Part shown: piece by piece, positions 1 through 12,344 of the stretch
Layout: the number at the start of each line of letters is the position of its first letter
How positions within the stretch are numbered: the first letter of the stretch is position 1
Source: Buxus sempervirens
Taxonomy: Eukaryota > Streptophyta > Magnoliopsida > Buxales > Buxaceae
Assembly (NCBI GenBank): GCA_947561395.2
Contig: OX387182.1
Location: 44,757,949 to 44,821,948, forward strand
Length of the DNA stretch: 64,000 bases
Direction: 5' to 3'
Notes under the pieces: generated by a model
What the model was told of the DNA's origin: nothing
What the model saw: only the letters and a program-made list of their open reading frames with translations
The model's database searches: none
Translations under genes and position numbers: made by a program

Positions 1-1311
1 GATTATTGCTACCTTCTTAAAACAACTATGATTATAGAATGCCCTTAGACAATTTGATCTTTTGATAAGTGTATTATGACTAATTCCAGAAATGGTGGGT
101 GGATCTCCAATTCCTTTCAAAGGAACTGAGTGATTCTAAGAACACCACTCTTTAGACTGCACAATGTTCATTGTCCTAAGGTGAAAGGTGAATTTCCTCA
201 ATCTTTGAAATTCTTTAATGATAACTATGTCAATCAAATGGTTGTCCAGAGAGAACCCCACTGAATTCTAAGAATGAGGCGGATATAGTAAAAATCTCTC
301 TAGCTAAGAAGTTGAATAGCATAAAGTAATGACCAGTATTTTAGAAGATGTAGGCATGTAGGATATGTAAACAATGCTTTTTTGTTTTGGTATTCTCTTA
401 TCAGTATTTGCATTTGGTTGGAGTGTCATATATAAAGGAAGGTTGATATTAGTCAAGGCAGTTTGGATTGTTTCCATATTCTGTGTTGATAGTTTTTTGG
501 GAAATTTGCATAAACACCCCTCGAGGTTTATGGTAAATACAGAAACACCCCCTTGGGTTTTAAAACGGTCACTTACATCCCCTCAAGTTCGTGCATTAGT
601 TACGTAGACCCCCCTGATGTCAATTTCCCTGTTAACGCCGTGACATTAGCAACTTTGCAAGACGCAAATGCCCTTTGTCGCCCTAAGCCCCTTCTTCCTC
701 TTCTAACTTCTTCTTCCTCTTCTAACTTCAGACAGAGCAAAGTGCGAGAACCCTGTAAATCCTTGCCGCACTTGCTATTTGGTTTGGGGACGAACAGTGG
801 CTGGTTTCGCAAGCCCTATTCTTGCGTCCCCTCACTTGTTCTTCTTACTATGGTTAGCTGTGGAGTGCACTAGAACCAATCGTAAGGTAAGGTTTGAATC
901 TTTTCTTCTCCTCCCCTTTTCTAATGCCGATGATTCGACCATGCTTTTTTATTTTTTCATTATGACACTGAAAGATACGAGTAGCGTCACCGTTTTTTCT
1001 GTCGTTTTATTCTTTTGCCTAATTAATTGGTTCTGTAACTATGCGCATGGATGGTGCTCTCAGATAGGGATCCTTTAATGCCTTCTCTTGATTAGTATAT
1101 CAAGTTGAATGCAACTTGATATGGAATTGAAGAACCTGTACAGTTTTCTCTCTTATTAGCTTTTGGTGGATTGATTGGTCTCACTGCTTTTTGTGTTCAC
1201 TTGCCTATCGGGAAATCCCCCTGAATTTATTTTTTTCTCATGGGGTTGCGTTGATTAATTCCTTGCATGGTTATTTGATTTGATTTGATTTTTTTTTTAC
1301 TTTAGGTATAT
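1..1311. other. No gene recognised; possible 5' leader of the zf-GRF gene
   Basis: No convincing coding region was found. The stretch around 500-640 is rich in runs of C separated by T/A-rich text. Just before the ATG at 1312 a T-rich tract ending in AG at 1305 looks like a 3' splice site, so the downstream small gene may have a 5'UTR intron starting in this region. Nothing else is identifiable. Confidence 0.4.
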
Positions 1312-1720
1312 ATGTCTTCATCAAGTGCCAATCGGGACAGTGAGGTTTTATATACCAATGTCAAATGCCGATGTGGATGGAATTGTATTATAAGAGTTTC
1401 GGAGACATCTAATCATCCGAATACACTATTTTATACATGTGCAAGGAAGGCATTGGTCGGTATCGCACTTATTATGTTGATTGAAATTTTAATACTTTAT
1501 TTATACATGCTAATAAATTGTTTAATTGCAACCGTCAGCTTCATTACCAGTGTGCGATTTTTTTCAATGGTGTCGTCCTATTGCGTCCACAGCTGATAGT
1601 GGCTCAATTGACAATTGGTCAACGTCAAGGAGGGCATTCAACAGCGGTGGGGGTCATGAAGATACTGCAGCATCAATCCTTGCAAGCCCAGCAGATCAAC
1701 GAGTTAAAAGTCTTTGTTAG
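1312..1720 (+). CDS. Small zf-GRF zinc-finger protein, two exons
   Basis: Exon 1 is 1312-1459 and exon 2 is 1551-1720, with a GT-AG intron 1460-1550 that joins in phase to give about 105 residues. The N-terminal half carries CRCG followed by FYTC. Exon 2 supplies CDFFQWC, which matches the spacing of a GRF-type zinc finger (C-x-C, C, C with aromatic residues). The rest is low-complexity and Ser/Ala-rich, ending in TAG at 1718-1720. GRF fingers bind single-stranded nucleic acid in larger proteins. Short plant proteins with only this finger are common, uncharacterised and often dispersed near transposons. The start was chosen as the first ATG after a likely 3' splice site. It could be a decayed or transposon-captured copy; no frameshift is needed to read it. 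Confidence 0.6.
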
Positions 1721-2594
1721 AGTATTTGTTGTTGTAATTTTATTGTTTGTTATTTTTAAAGTTACGAAGTTTTAAATTGTATATTAACTATTATTTCAGG
1801 TTGTATATTAACTACTATTTCAGGTTGTAATTGATGAGCTCATGAATGATCTTTAATTTTCATTTTTAAACCTTCAGGGTAGGGTATAAGCTGCAAGACC
1901 AGCAAGTGAAATCAGTGCTATTTTTCATTGATTTGCATATAAATGCTGCTCTCACTAGATGCATCACTAATACCCTAGTGCGCCAGCTGACGAGCTTGCT
2001 AAACATTGAATAGATAATAAGAAAGAATCACAATTTGCCAATTTCTATACAGTTGGGTAACCTAACATTGTATGTGATACAGCTCAGTTGGGTAGCCCAA
2101 CCAGTCTCCTACTGAACTGCATTATTGATTTCAATTGATTCTACTACACTGATCAGAAAGCTTCCACATAAAAATAGCCTTGTTTGTTTCGGTTATCCAC
2201 GTAAGAAAATCTGCATAATAATACAGAATCAAAAACAATAGAAGAAATAACTCTATGACCATGGGTTTCCAACAAAATGGCCAGCATGATCTTACCGCAG
2301 CACCACGTAGCACATAAGTCAGGCCTTCAATATAGCAGAACCAATCCATTTCTCACGAACAAAATAATGATATATAAGTCCATCAAAGAAATGACAATGA
2401 TTATTCTTGCTCTTTCAACTAGAAAAGGGATCAAAACGTACACCAAGGATAGCACTGAATCTGCTTAAGGTGCTAATCCTGAAAATCTACAACCACGGTT
2501 GCTGTCTCTGAAACTGATAAAGGGTGTTACTGGAGTTTCAAATGGTAAATGCACACACAGTAGAGAAGAAAACATCCCATCTTTGAACATGATA
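1721..2594. other. Intergenic, no gene recognised
   Basis: A/T-rich spacer between the zf-GRF gene (+) and the 3' end of the gene on the minus strand. It probably holds the 3'UTRs of both. No repeat or RNA gene was recognised. Confidence 0.4.
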
Positions 2595-3279
2595 TCAAGA
2601 AGTAGCAGCACCCCGTTTTGATTTTGCCTTAAGCACAACCTCCTCTGTGGTGTCACCAACGATCTCATTTGCATGCTTCAAGCCTGTGCAGCAGTATCTT
2701 CCCATGCTATCTTGAATACATTTATTAATCCTCTGTTATCATGAAAGAGACCAAATGCAAACTCCCTCCCCAAAAAGTATAAACGGTAGGGAGGACCATA
2801 AAGATGACATCAATAAATAACAACCAATTAAGGTGAAGTTGAAGGTGGAATTAAAGGGCTCAATCATTGAGAACACCAACATCAAGGCACACGTATGAAG
2901 CTCATTGAGAACACCAACATCAAGGCACACGTATGCTAACCAAAACACAAAGGCACAAGTATGCTAACTTCATAGGCTTTACCTTCGAGACACTGTGAAC
3001 TAGGCCTAGCAGAAGATGGGGGATAGTGGTCGGACATCCCTGCTTCTTGAAGCATCTGCACCATGCTAGGTGAACCTCTGTGCTGATATGATCCCATGCC
3101 TGCATTGGTACCATATAAAAAGGAATGCAAATGTTGTAGTGGGATTTGTGTATGAAAAAAAAACCGGAGGTCAGTATTAACCAATAACACATTGGAGAAG
3201 GGTGAATGAATTACCCAAAACAAGATATGAATCACTAGACATACCATTGGACTGTTATGATAAGGAAACATGTGGTAGG
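2595..3279 (-). pseudogene. 3' exons of an unidentified host gene, interrupted by solo LTR S1
   Basis: On the minus strand, exon 2983-3099 (acceptor CAG just upstream; an alternative acceptor lies about 17 nt further in) and the terminal exon 2595-2683 join in phase through a GT-AG intron. They encode a Ser/Pro-rich stretch (SPSMVQMLQEAGMSDHYP) followed by KHANEIVGDTTEEVVLKAK and a TGA at 2595-2597. A further short exon appears at 3245-3279, continued at 6914-6934 beyond S1, flanked by AG and GT. If right, the LTR landed inside that exon and breaks the gene. The protein family was not recognised. Upstream exons may lie beyond the FAR1-like pseudogene, but I could not trace them. Phase agreement across the 2683/2983 junction is the best evidence that this is a real gene. 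Confidence 0.4.
2864..2939. repeat. 38-bp tandem duplication
   Basis: Two near-identical copies of a 38-bp unit (starting TCATTGAGAACACC at 2864 and 2902) lie in the intron between the last two exons of the minus-strand gene. Confidence 0.8.
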
Positions 3280-6063
3280 TGTGCACGCGTCGGAAACGCG
3301 GCATGGGAAAGTTCGGAGTCGTCACCGCCTGATGGGGTGCAGGCGGACACCTGGGTGCCTAATCTTATCTATTGAGACTTTGGTCTGCGGCTTGAGATTC
3401 TAAGTAGGGTCTCGATTGTGGTCTGGGGAAGTCCGTAGACACCCCAGACCACCCCGCTGGATGACGGGTCCCGTGGGTTCCCTGGTTTGAGTCAGCTCAC
3501 TTTGGTCTCACCCGATTTCTAATCCGATATGCAACTTGGTTAAGTTTGGCGGGACCACCTGAGTGGTGTGGGTCCCTTTAACTGGTTTTATCTTGCTTAG
3601 TTTAGGTGATCTGAGTCTGATCGGGTGGGCCCCGTTAGAAGGCCCACGGAGTCCTTGGTGGACTTAGGTAAGCCCACATATCCCATGTGGGCCTCTGCCT
3701 AAGCCTAAGAGGCCCTTTGGGTTCAGGTTTAGTGGATTGATTTTATCTTAAGTTTTAATTTAAGACTTTGAGTGGCTTTCATGCGAAGGTGGTCGGCCTC
3801 GGTTTGCGGGCCCTTAGGTGGGCCCCCATGATAGTTGCCAAAATGTTTTTTGAATTATCTTGTTTAAATTTGCCAAGGTGAGTTAGGCACTGGGCTTGGG
3901 GCCCGTAGTCCGACTTTGGGCTTGGAAGCCCAATTCTTTGAAGTCTAGGGTTTGCACCCCAACTTGGTTGATTAGTGGGCTTTGGCGGGCCCGATAGGCC
4001 CTAGCCCTTAGTCTCGGCCAAACCACACAATTCACATCATTCCACACATCAAGGTCGGGTGGGCCGCATTGGGTTTGGCCCGCCCGGTTCGACTAATTAA
4101 TTTTGCTTAAGTTGTTTAATTGCATGCACAAGGGTTTGTTGGGCTTGGTGGACCCCGTTGGAAGGCCCACAAATGTACCGAGTTAGACCGGTGGTCCATG
4201 TTCCAAGCTGGGTTTCCGGGTCACCCGAAAACCCTATTGGATCACTTGGTTTGGTTAGAATTATCACAAAAATTCGGCAAAGATGAGAATTATACAAAAA
4301 TGGCATTTATGCCATGTATCCGGCCTTAGTTGCCGGATACACACAGGCCATAGGGGTTTTCTACAAGTTGTGGTGACTTCCAGGGGTTCCTAGGGGTCTT
4401 CTACAAGTTGTGTGGGCCCCTGGGTGGGCCCTCATTGGTTTAGGTTTGGGGGAGGAGCCTCATTTGGCCTCCTTTTGGGGTTTCTCAACAAGGGCAAAAG
4501 GGGGGGAGACATGGGAAGTCCTCTCAGCTGTGGATCATGTATGTTAGTGAAACAGGGACCAAAGTGTCGTTGCTTTGGGTTTCCATGGCTCCAGGGATAG
4601 CAAGCATACTTAATCAAGAAAATCCAAGCAAGCAACAAACCTGAATCCATACTCTCGAGACATGCAAATCACATGCTTCTTTATGCATGTTCCAGACATT
4701 GTGGGTGCATGTGCACACGGGAATATGGTAAAAAAGTAAGCATGAATGACCTGGCATGCCTCTAACTTTGAAGGGAATTAGTGCATGCAATATGTGAATA
4801 AAAGAAGCTAACCATGTAATCATGCTTGGGTGGCATGCATGCTGGAGGAGGGTGAGGACAGCAGCTGTTGGGAGGGGGTTAGCATGCTTCTAGGGGCCGG
4901 AAACAGTGAGAAAGTGGGGAGGGGGATCATGGCAATAGGAAGGCTTACCCATGATACAAGCACCACAAGCACAACATACCAATCACACCTAATGAACAAG
5001 GGAAAGGGGTGCTGCTGCTGCTGCCAGCAGCAGCTCTAAAGGTACTGTGCATGCTCACTAATTTGTCATAAAAAGCCCTCCTGGGGTGTCAAGAGCAGCA
5101 ACTACAAGTGGGGGGAGGGGGTCATGCTCGTTGGCACAAAACAATGAACAAAACAAAGGCAAGCATGGAGGCATTAATACACAAAACGGTGGCATGTTGT
5201 ACAAGTGAAAACAACAGCTATGGAGGAACGAGAATCATGGTGAGTCACACAAAACAGCAAGCAAAGTTATACATTTGCACGATCCTAAAGGTGAAGAAAG
5301 ACATGCTTCAAGTGATGGGGTATTCTAGCATGTATAGGTCAACCACTAAGCTATATGCATACAAAACAAAGACCTAACCTAGCATGTATATCACTCATAA
5401 CTCACAGCAAGATCATGCTAATTTCACCTTTGCATTTCAATTTAAAGAGACAAAGAAAGGGAAGTGGGGGGTTACATAAAGGGGTACATTAGAAAAGATA
5501 TTTGGGGAACATGCTCCCCTATGGAAACCAAAGAGGAGGACAATGACATTATGCCTAAAACAGCAACATCATGACACTCCGAGCTTCGATCTCACTCTCT
5601 CATGAAACCCTACGAATGCCATCTCTTAACTTGGAGATCTCCGTATGGCGGAAACAAGAGGATAATGCATGCACCATTATTATGAAAGCAGATTTTATGC
5701 CATGGAGAAAACCAAGCACTGTGAACCCTTTATAAAACCTTCATTTTGACATATATGCAATAAAATACTGTAAGAAACCTTACCTTTGAACCTTAAGCTC
5801 TCCCTATGGTATGTAGAGTCACTTTTTGTAGCAAGACAAGGCCGGAAGCTCCCTCTTCCTGCACCAACAGCAGCAATACCCCTTCTTGTTGGAGTGTGAG
5901 ACCAAGGACAGAAGGAGGGAGGAGGGTGGAGGTGACTTGGGTGGTGTGGGGGTGGCGGAGGGCAAGGGGGTTGAGAAGGAAGGATTCAGATGGAAACAGG
6001 TGGGGGAAGAAAGCTGAAAACAGCAAAAAAAAACCCAACCCCCGGCCAGAGGTGGCTGCTGTG

Positions 6064-6072
6064 CTTTTATAG
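6064..6072 (-). promoter_or_regulatory. S1 TATA box
   Basis: CTATAAAAG on the minus strand, 11 bp downstream of the palindrome array. A 5' splice-site-like AAAG|GTAAGG follows about 270 nt later, near 5791. Confidence 0.65.
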
Positions 6073-6082
6073 ACAAGCTTAA

Positions 6083-6329
6083 TGTATCCGACATTAAATG
6101 TCGGATACACTACATGTCCTTTGTATCCGGCATTTAATGCCGGATACACTGAACCTCCTTTGTATCCGGCATAAAATGTCGGATACAAACAAAATTATTT
6201 CAAAAATTTAATGCCGCCGCGAATTTGTCGGGGAATCGGCGCGAATCTCGCCGAGCAAATCTTTGTATCTGACATTTGAGTCCGGATATGAAGAGGAGCA
6301 AATGTATCCGGCATATTTGGTCGGATACA
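6083..6329 (-). repeat. S1 interrupted-palindrome array (TATCCGGCAT type)
   Basis: Five units with arms TGTATCCGRCAT … ATGYCGGATACA start at 6083, 6122, 6161, 6264 (degenerate) and 6303. Spacing is 39 bp within groups and 103 bp between the third and fourth. A lone sixth unit lies at 4315-4341. The array is immediately upstream of the TATA box in LTR sense, so it is in U3. Confidence 0.9.
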
Positions 6330-6913
6330 AATCAAAAAATTATGGATTTGCCCCTCAACTTGACCGATTCGACCGATTTGACACTTTTGGATATCTACGG
6401 ATTGCCCCTACGAAATTTTGCTTTAAACCCTGGGATATTTTGCATGTTTGGATATTTACGGATTGCGCCTCGAGATATTTTCTTGCGCCATTCGCCACGT
6501 GTGTGGCTTTTTGCCACGTGTGCAGTTTCTGGTTTTTCTGCTCGGAAACTTCGACGGCTCATATCTCCTTCATCCGGACTCCAATTTGAGCAAACTCAGT
6601 TGCGTTGGACTCGTATCGAAGCCCTCTATCCAATGACATGGAGCTAAGCACCTGGCTCGGGGTTCGAAAAAAGTCAACTTTCGGCTCCCCTTTTAGTTTG
6701 ACCGGCCCACAGAACCTTCATCCGGACTCCGATTCCAGCGAACTTAGTTGCGTTGGACTCGTATCGGGATTCTATATCCATTGAGATAAAGCTATGTGGC
6801 CAATTTTCACTTGATCAAAAAGTCAATTTTCCACCCCTTAGGGTTTAACTTTCTGTTTAGGGTTTGCATTTCCGGCTCTTCCAGGAGTGCAACAATGAGG
6901 TGCTTACAGTAGG

Positions 6914-7196
6914 CTTCAGTTGATGGATGAATGCCTGGCATTAAAAATTGAGTATGTGGCACCATGTGCTGATCCCCACAAACTTCAATGTTTTGTGGGA
7001 CCTATGAATTACTGAAAGTGAAACATCAACTACAAGAGAAACCATTTGTCTGGATGGATCAGGAAATGTAGCACATGGTTCATTTGATGAAGACAGCATA
7101 GATCTTGAGGAATCACAGGTGTTTGAATACAACTTTGTGGCACCGTGTGCTTATCACTACTTTCATTTTCTTTTTTTCGCCTTTTTTTCGGATTGC
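6914..7196. other. Spacer between S1 and the FAR1-like pseudogene
   Basis: Contains the possible short minus-strand exon piece at 6914-6934 and a short open stretch 7023-7122 on the plus strand ending at a GT. Neither is strong. Otherwise nothing recognised. Confidence 0.3.
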
Positions 7197-9493
7197 TTAA
7201 GTCAAGGCATCCACGTTTCTACGAACACTCATACCTGCACGCTTGGATCTTGCCTTAACCTTGACTCCTTTTGCATTTTCTATTCGTTTTTTAGACATGG
7301 CCACATCTTCACTGATATTAACTGCATCAAACTGCCGCCCCCCCCCCCCCCCCCCCAATCTCCTGAGAGGTGTATGCTTGCTCATTTGCACAACTACCAA
7401 CCTCCTCTACCACATCAATATTTGCCACATCATTAGTATGCTCATCAATGAGGGGTCCTCCTCCATCATCAAACATCTACTCCTTTTCACACGGTTTAGT
7501 GTGCTCACTGTCATTACTAGTTCCAACAGACTTTGGAAGCTCTTGAAAAACAATTTCTTTCACAATCATATCCACTTCCTTAATTGTCTTTTCTGCTACT
7601 TGCATAACATAATCAGTTGCTTTTTGGCATACAACTGATTTAGATGCAAGTTGAATCAAAGTTGAACATACTAGGGAGTATCGCTTAGATATTTTACCAG
7701 TCTCAATACATGCACCTGAAGCATGTAGGGATGTAATGCCTTGCAATCCTTCTTTCGCATCTCTTCTTCACCTTTTAAGGAAGTAATTTTCTGGGATTTT
7801 TTCGATATCCTTGTGATGGACAACGAAGAAGATATGCCTACACAAAATGACTGCAAACTCGAACTTCTTACAACTGCATTGCACATCCCCATTTTCACCA
7901 TTATATATAACAGTGTGCACTTGCTTGATTCTTTGATTCCTATTGACAACCTTAAATATCTCAGAATCCCCAGTTTTTGAAGAGGCATGTAGCTTGTACG
8001 ACCAAATATCCGTTGCTTCTGTCTCAAGCCTGTTATAAACTGTAAGAGTGTACAACTTGCTTGCCTGTGTAAACATTGGCTGGATTAGATGTGGTTCCTT
8101 ATTCTTCAACATCATATTGCTGTCACTTGCTAACTCGCTGTAACTATGCCTCACCACAACAACATCAATTTGAGTCAAAAGCCACACCATACTCTTCTGC
8201 CTGTTCAAAGCATTTTTAAAAGATGCATTCATGCTCTCTAATACCTGAGTGCTAAGTATGTCCGCACAAAAGTGATTTCTCCCATACGCTAAGGATTACT
8301 TCTCCCTTTCCTTATACTTTCTATCCAACCACTCATTATCAGAAAGACCATAACTGTCAATCATGTTTTGCCATGCCTCCTCAAACTCGGAATCAATTTC
8401 ATACGTATATATGCAATCCTTGAATGCTTCTTTAAAACCCTTAAGAGTGTGAAACTGATTACTCAGATGCTTTACGGCATTTTGATACAAATGCCATATG
8501 CAATTTCGGTGCACTGTTCGATGCAATACTGCACCAATGGCTTTAGCCATTGCCTGATCCTGACCTGTTATAATAGTTTGCGGTTCTTTCCCATGCATGC
8601 AATTCACAAAAGTCTTGAACAACCAAGAAAATGCATCACAACTTTCTTCGTACAGAATAGCAACACCAAAAATGACAATCTGCCTATGATGATTTAATCC
8701 TACAAATAATGCAACTGGCCGATTTTCTGTGTTAGTCTTGAATGTTGTATCGAAACTAACAACATCACCAAAGTAACGATAATCTATGACCATCTGTCCA
8801 AAAAATGTTTGTGATCATATGATCCTCATCCATGTCAATGGCATGAAAAAATGCCTGATCTTCGCAAAGTTTCTCCTGAAAATAAGATGCTATAGCACCA
8901 CTGTCTCCTTTCTGCATTTATATCTTATTTTTTGTACGCAAGTAATTACCATAATCTTCACGTACAAATCCTACATTTTCAATCCCCCCAGCTTGTGTGC
9001 TCAAAAGTTCCATACCAGCTCTTGGAGTTAATCCAGCACGCTCAGCAATATCAACATGAGCTGCTATAGCAGGTGTAATTCTTCTTTGTGACCTTAACCA
9101 ATGACTCATGCTTGCAAGAAGTATCTCATGATTATGACTCAACTCCAAATCATTTATAAAATACTCCCCATGATCATTCAATCAAACTTTAATAAAAGCC
9201 TTGCATCCATACCTTGTTTGTGATGCCGACCTACTCCGAATTTCAGAAACCTTAGTCCTAATCCCTTCTTTTGAACAAAAAAATGTTTTCCAAATTATGC
9301 CGTTGCCAACATTATGCTTCTCCTTACCTTTGCGTACACTAAAACCAACAATCTTACCATATGCATTGTAAAAATCATACACCGAATTCAATGAATCAAA
9401 TTCCATCCCCACTTTAGGAATAAATACCGAGTCAACATTAGGAACAACCCTCACCTCACCAACCACCTCATTTGTATTGTTTTCAGTTGCCAT
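7197..9493 (-). pseudogene. FAR1-related/MULE transposase pseudogene
   Basis: Reading from ATG at 9493 on the minus strand, domains appear in the order of the FAR1/FRS family. A FAR1 DNA-binding domain comes first (GMEFDSLNSVYDFYNAYG, about 9415-9180). The MULE transposase core follows (VSFDTTFKTN near 8770, then ITGQDQAMAKAI near 8560, giving two of the D residues of DDE), then a SWIM zinc finger (CSCKKFEFAVILCRH near 7860). A basic C-terminal tail ends at TAA 7197-7199. The frame is broken by stops at about 9182, 8918 and 8296 and by a C-rich run at 7338-7356, so no intact protein is made. FAR1/FRS proteins are domesticated MULE transposases that act as transcription factors. This copy could be a dead FRS gene or an old MULE; no terminal inverted repeats were recognised. 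Confidence 0.85.
7338..7356. repeat. Poly-C run (19 C)
   Basis: A homopolymer inside the C-terminal part of the FAR1-like pseudogene. Its length may be unreliable in assembly. Confidence 0.85.
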
Positions 9494-10210
9494 ATTCTAA
9501 CCTTATAAATATAAACAACAAAAATAAAAAAAATGCATTATTAGTCAAAACAACAATTGAGACTGACTCCAACATACCAAAAGAGGAAACAACATTTGAA
9601 GAAACATCATTATTACCAGGTCATTCAAAAGGCACTGTAGACACCTCAAAATTGCACGATTTTTGATAAATCTTGAAGGAAAGAAATATCTTATTGGAAT
9701 TTTCAATTCTTAGCATTGGGTTTGAGATCCTTAACCCATTTGAATCCAAAACCACAAAGAAAAAGGCCCGAATTCAATCTTTTGTGCAAAGTCAAACTTT
9801 TTTCGGTTGAATTTTGTTGACTTTTGACCCCAGAAAATGAAATATTTTTTAAAGCAAGATTTCAAGATAATTTTTCCCGGTAATCAGGTTTTTAGCAATG
9901 TTATTGCATAAATGAATTTTTTGAGATTTTAAATCTTGACAAATACCTTGATATTAACATATTAAACCTTTTTACCAGACCTGAAAAACCGGAATTTAGC
10001 CTGAAACTGGAAAGTTGACTTTTTATTTACTTGGAATTTGGGTTTAGAACTATTTTTAATGGATTCAAATGGGGGGGGGGGGGTGTTTGCTTATTTACAT
10101 GTAATATCTTAAGTAAATGGAGATTAAAAACTACGAGGACATATACTTAAATGATATTACATGTAAATAAGTATTGCCTGTGTTAAAATTCAGATAAAAG
10201 CTTCTTTCCT

Positions 10211-10356
10211 TGTATCCGATAGTAATATTCGGATACAAAACATCTTTATTGTATCCGACAGATAATGTCGAATACAAAAGGTCTTTATTGTATCCGACAG
10301 ATAATGTTGGATACAAAGAGTTTTGTTTGTATCCGACTTAAGTTGTCGGATACAAG
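10211..10356 (+). repeat. S2 interrupted-palindrome array (TATCCGACA type)
   Basis: Four units with arms TTGTATCCGACA … TGTCGGATACAA start at 10211, 10250, 10289 and 10328. The period is exactly 39 bp. The motif is nearly the same as in S1, although the two LTRs are otherwise well diverged. Confidence 0.9.
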
Positions 10357-10518
10357 GATTTTGCTCAAAATTAGAGTTTTCCGAAAGTTTTCACTTTTTA
10401 CTGTCGTATCCTTTGTTTAAAAAGTGGAAATCTCGAAAATAGCCTTAGGGTTAAGTGTGGGGATTCTAGACACATCCTTGTGTCTACCATTAGGGTTCCC
10501 CCTAACCTTAGCCTTTGC

Positions 10519-10528
10519 CTATAAATAG
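10519..10528 (+). promoter_or_regulatory. S2 TATA box
   Basis: CTATAAATAG about 165 bp downstream of the palindrome array. A consensus 5' splice site CAG|GTAAGC follows at 10633/10634. Confidence 0.65.
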
Positions 10529-12311
10529 GAGGCCTCTCCTCAAGCAAATGCCAAGAATTTTTTAGAAGAGTTGGAGATTGGAGAGCTCCGAGTGAAGAAG
10601 GGAACCGCTGCCGAATTGCTCTCAGAAACCCAGGTAAGCCTGGAACTTCTTTATTTTTCTGTCTTTACATTCTAGGGTTAGATCCTTCTTCTACCTTTTT
10701 GTAGAATAATGGCCTATTGATTGTGTATGCAACCCCTTTCCCTACTCAAAGTACCTCAAGACTCCCTCTAGCCGTAAAACGTGAAGAGGGATCTAGGGGA
10801 AATGAGACTGGGAATTGATCCTTAGTTATAGAACCCTCTTGATTGGCCTTTTGATTCTATGAAAACCGTTTCATACTCAAAGTACCCCAAGACTATCTCG
10901 AAACCGTAAAACAGGGAGAGAGAACTAAGGGAAACGAGAATGGAACGGAACCCTAGGTTTTTAGAACCCCATTTGATTAATGTGCTTTAAATGCTATATG
11001 TTGTGATGATTGAAGAGATAATTTGTACACATGCACACATTGCACTTGTTTTGTCGGAATTGGCTTGTATTTTGGATCTATTGCCTTCATTGTGATAGAT
11101 CTAAAATAAATAGCCCCAAGCATTTATGGGATATTTCTTATTGATTTCAAACAAGTTTATCTTGAGTATTGAAGACCTCTAGGTCTAAGCTCTTGGATTT
11201 GGGCATTTTTGCTCCATTTTAGGGTTTTGGCATATTCTCTTCAATCGAAGAGAATGGTGAGCCAAATTCGTGCCCTATTTCCTCCTGGAGGTTCCTCAAG
11301 GAGGAAAATTGGTTGGGATTGCACGGATTTCACACACTTAATCACTATTTTGGGTTGATTTTACTTAAAAATGGCAAAACTGGACAGCGTCTGTACCCTA
11401 ACTTCGGACACTCATAACTTCATCATCCGGATGAATTTTGGAGTGATTCCAAATACATGTGAAAGGTGAGACTGTCTAGTTCATGTCTATAAAATTTCAG
11501 CCATTTTTATGAAGTATATTTTTGACACCATTCAGTCGAAGTTGACAGGTCAGTTCAGGTCAGATTGCTAAACCTGTCACTTCAAATGAGCACCATCTGC
11601 TCGATTTAAGTCCGATTTGAGTGATTTTGGTTTTTGTGTTTTCCTTTGGAAGTCTACTTTCAAATCCGATTGGTTTCATAATTTTTTTATTTCATTTGTG
11701 TCTTGGGTAACAGATTTACTCAGAACTGCTCAACAGCACATTTCTGGGCTAATCCGTGATCTTCATGGCCTATTTGGGAGGTCACCCAAGGCACATCCAG
11801 ATGAACTTTTGTATGAGGCTAGCTTCATTTGAAATATGGCCCTACATACTTCATTCATGCAAAATTTCACGGATTTATATGGAGCCAATTTTTCCAAATG
11901 AATTTCCAAAGTTGCCCACTTGTTACTTTTACCGATTTCCAACAGCAGATTTTAAATGAACATAATTCTTAGGATTTTAACTGGATTTAATTAAAAATCT
12001 TCATGAGTCTTCTATTTATCATAATCTTTCAAATGGATTTGGTTTGATTCAATTTTGAATTTGACTTGAATGATTTATGGTCAAATGGCTCCATCTTTTA
12101 CCGAATTTTCCGGATTTGTCTTGACTTGGTTGTGTTTAAGTTTTGCTTTAATTTCCATTTAAATGCTGATGTCCCCAGAAGTGATACTTTCATAAAAGAA
12201 AGTCTAAGATTCATTGAACTTCTCATGTGGAGGAATCATACATGTGTTTAATTGTTTTTAAGCCTTCTTGATTTTGAGCATGAACAACACTTGGCAACCA
12301 CCTTGTGTGGA

Positions 12312-12344
12312 TGAATGGGGGTGCCTAACACCTTCCCCCATTCA
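12312..12344 (+). other. S2 U5 RNA hairpin candidate
   Basis: Arms GAATGGGGG and CCCCCATTC enclose a loop with an inner GTG/CAC pair. The counterpart in element B (21975-22007) has a compensatory G-C to A-T change and a T-A to T·G change, so base pairing is kept. Confidence 0.6.

Larger units (their letters stand above)
3280..6908 (-). mobile_element. Solo LTR S1 of a Tat/Ogre-like retrotransposon
   Basis: Read on the minus strand it begins TGTAAGCACCTC (ending at 6908) and ends CGTGCACA (3280). The 5-bp direct repeat gtagg flanks it at 3275-3279 and 6909-6913. No gag-pol or second LTR is present, so this is a 3.6-kb solo LTR left by recombination. Internal order in LTR sense: palindrome array (6329-6083), TATA box (6072-6064), 5' splice donor near 5791, one more palindrome (4315-4341), GTGGGCC-rich R/U5, and a conserved block near 3450-3383. 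The overall plan is shared with S3 and S5. The start resembles that of S2 and element B, which places it in the same broad LTR group. Confidence 0.88.

Noticed and set aside
5806..6188. Overlapping ORFs on both strands near the S1 TATA box
   Set aside because: They lie in LTR promoter sequence and include palindrome units translated as repeats (MYPT…GYK); not coding.
6083..6329. CRISPR-like regular repeats
   Set aside because: Units are interrupted palindromes with short, similar spacers in a plant LTR; there are no cas genes and this is not a prokaryotic replicon.
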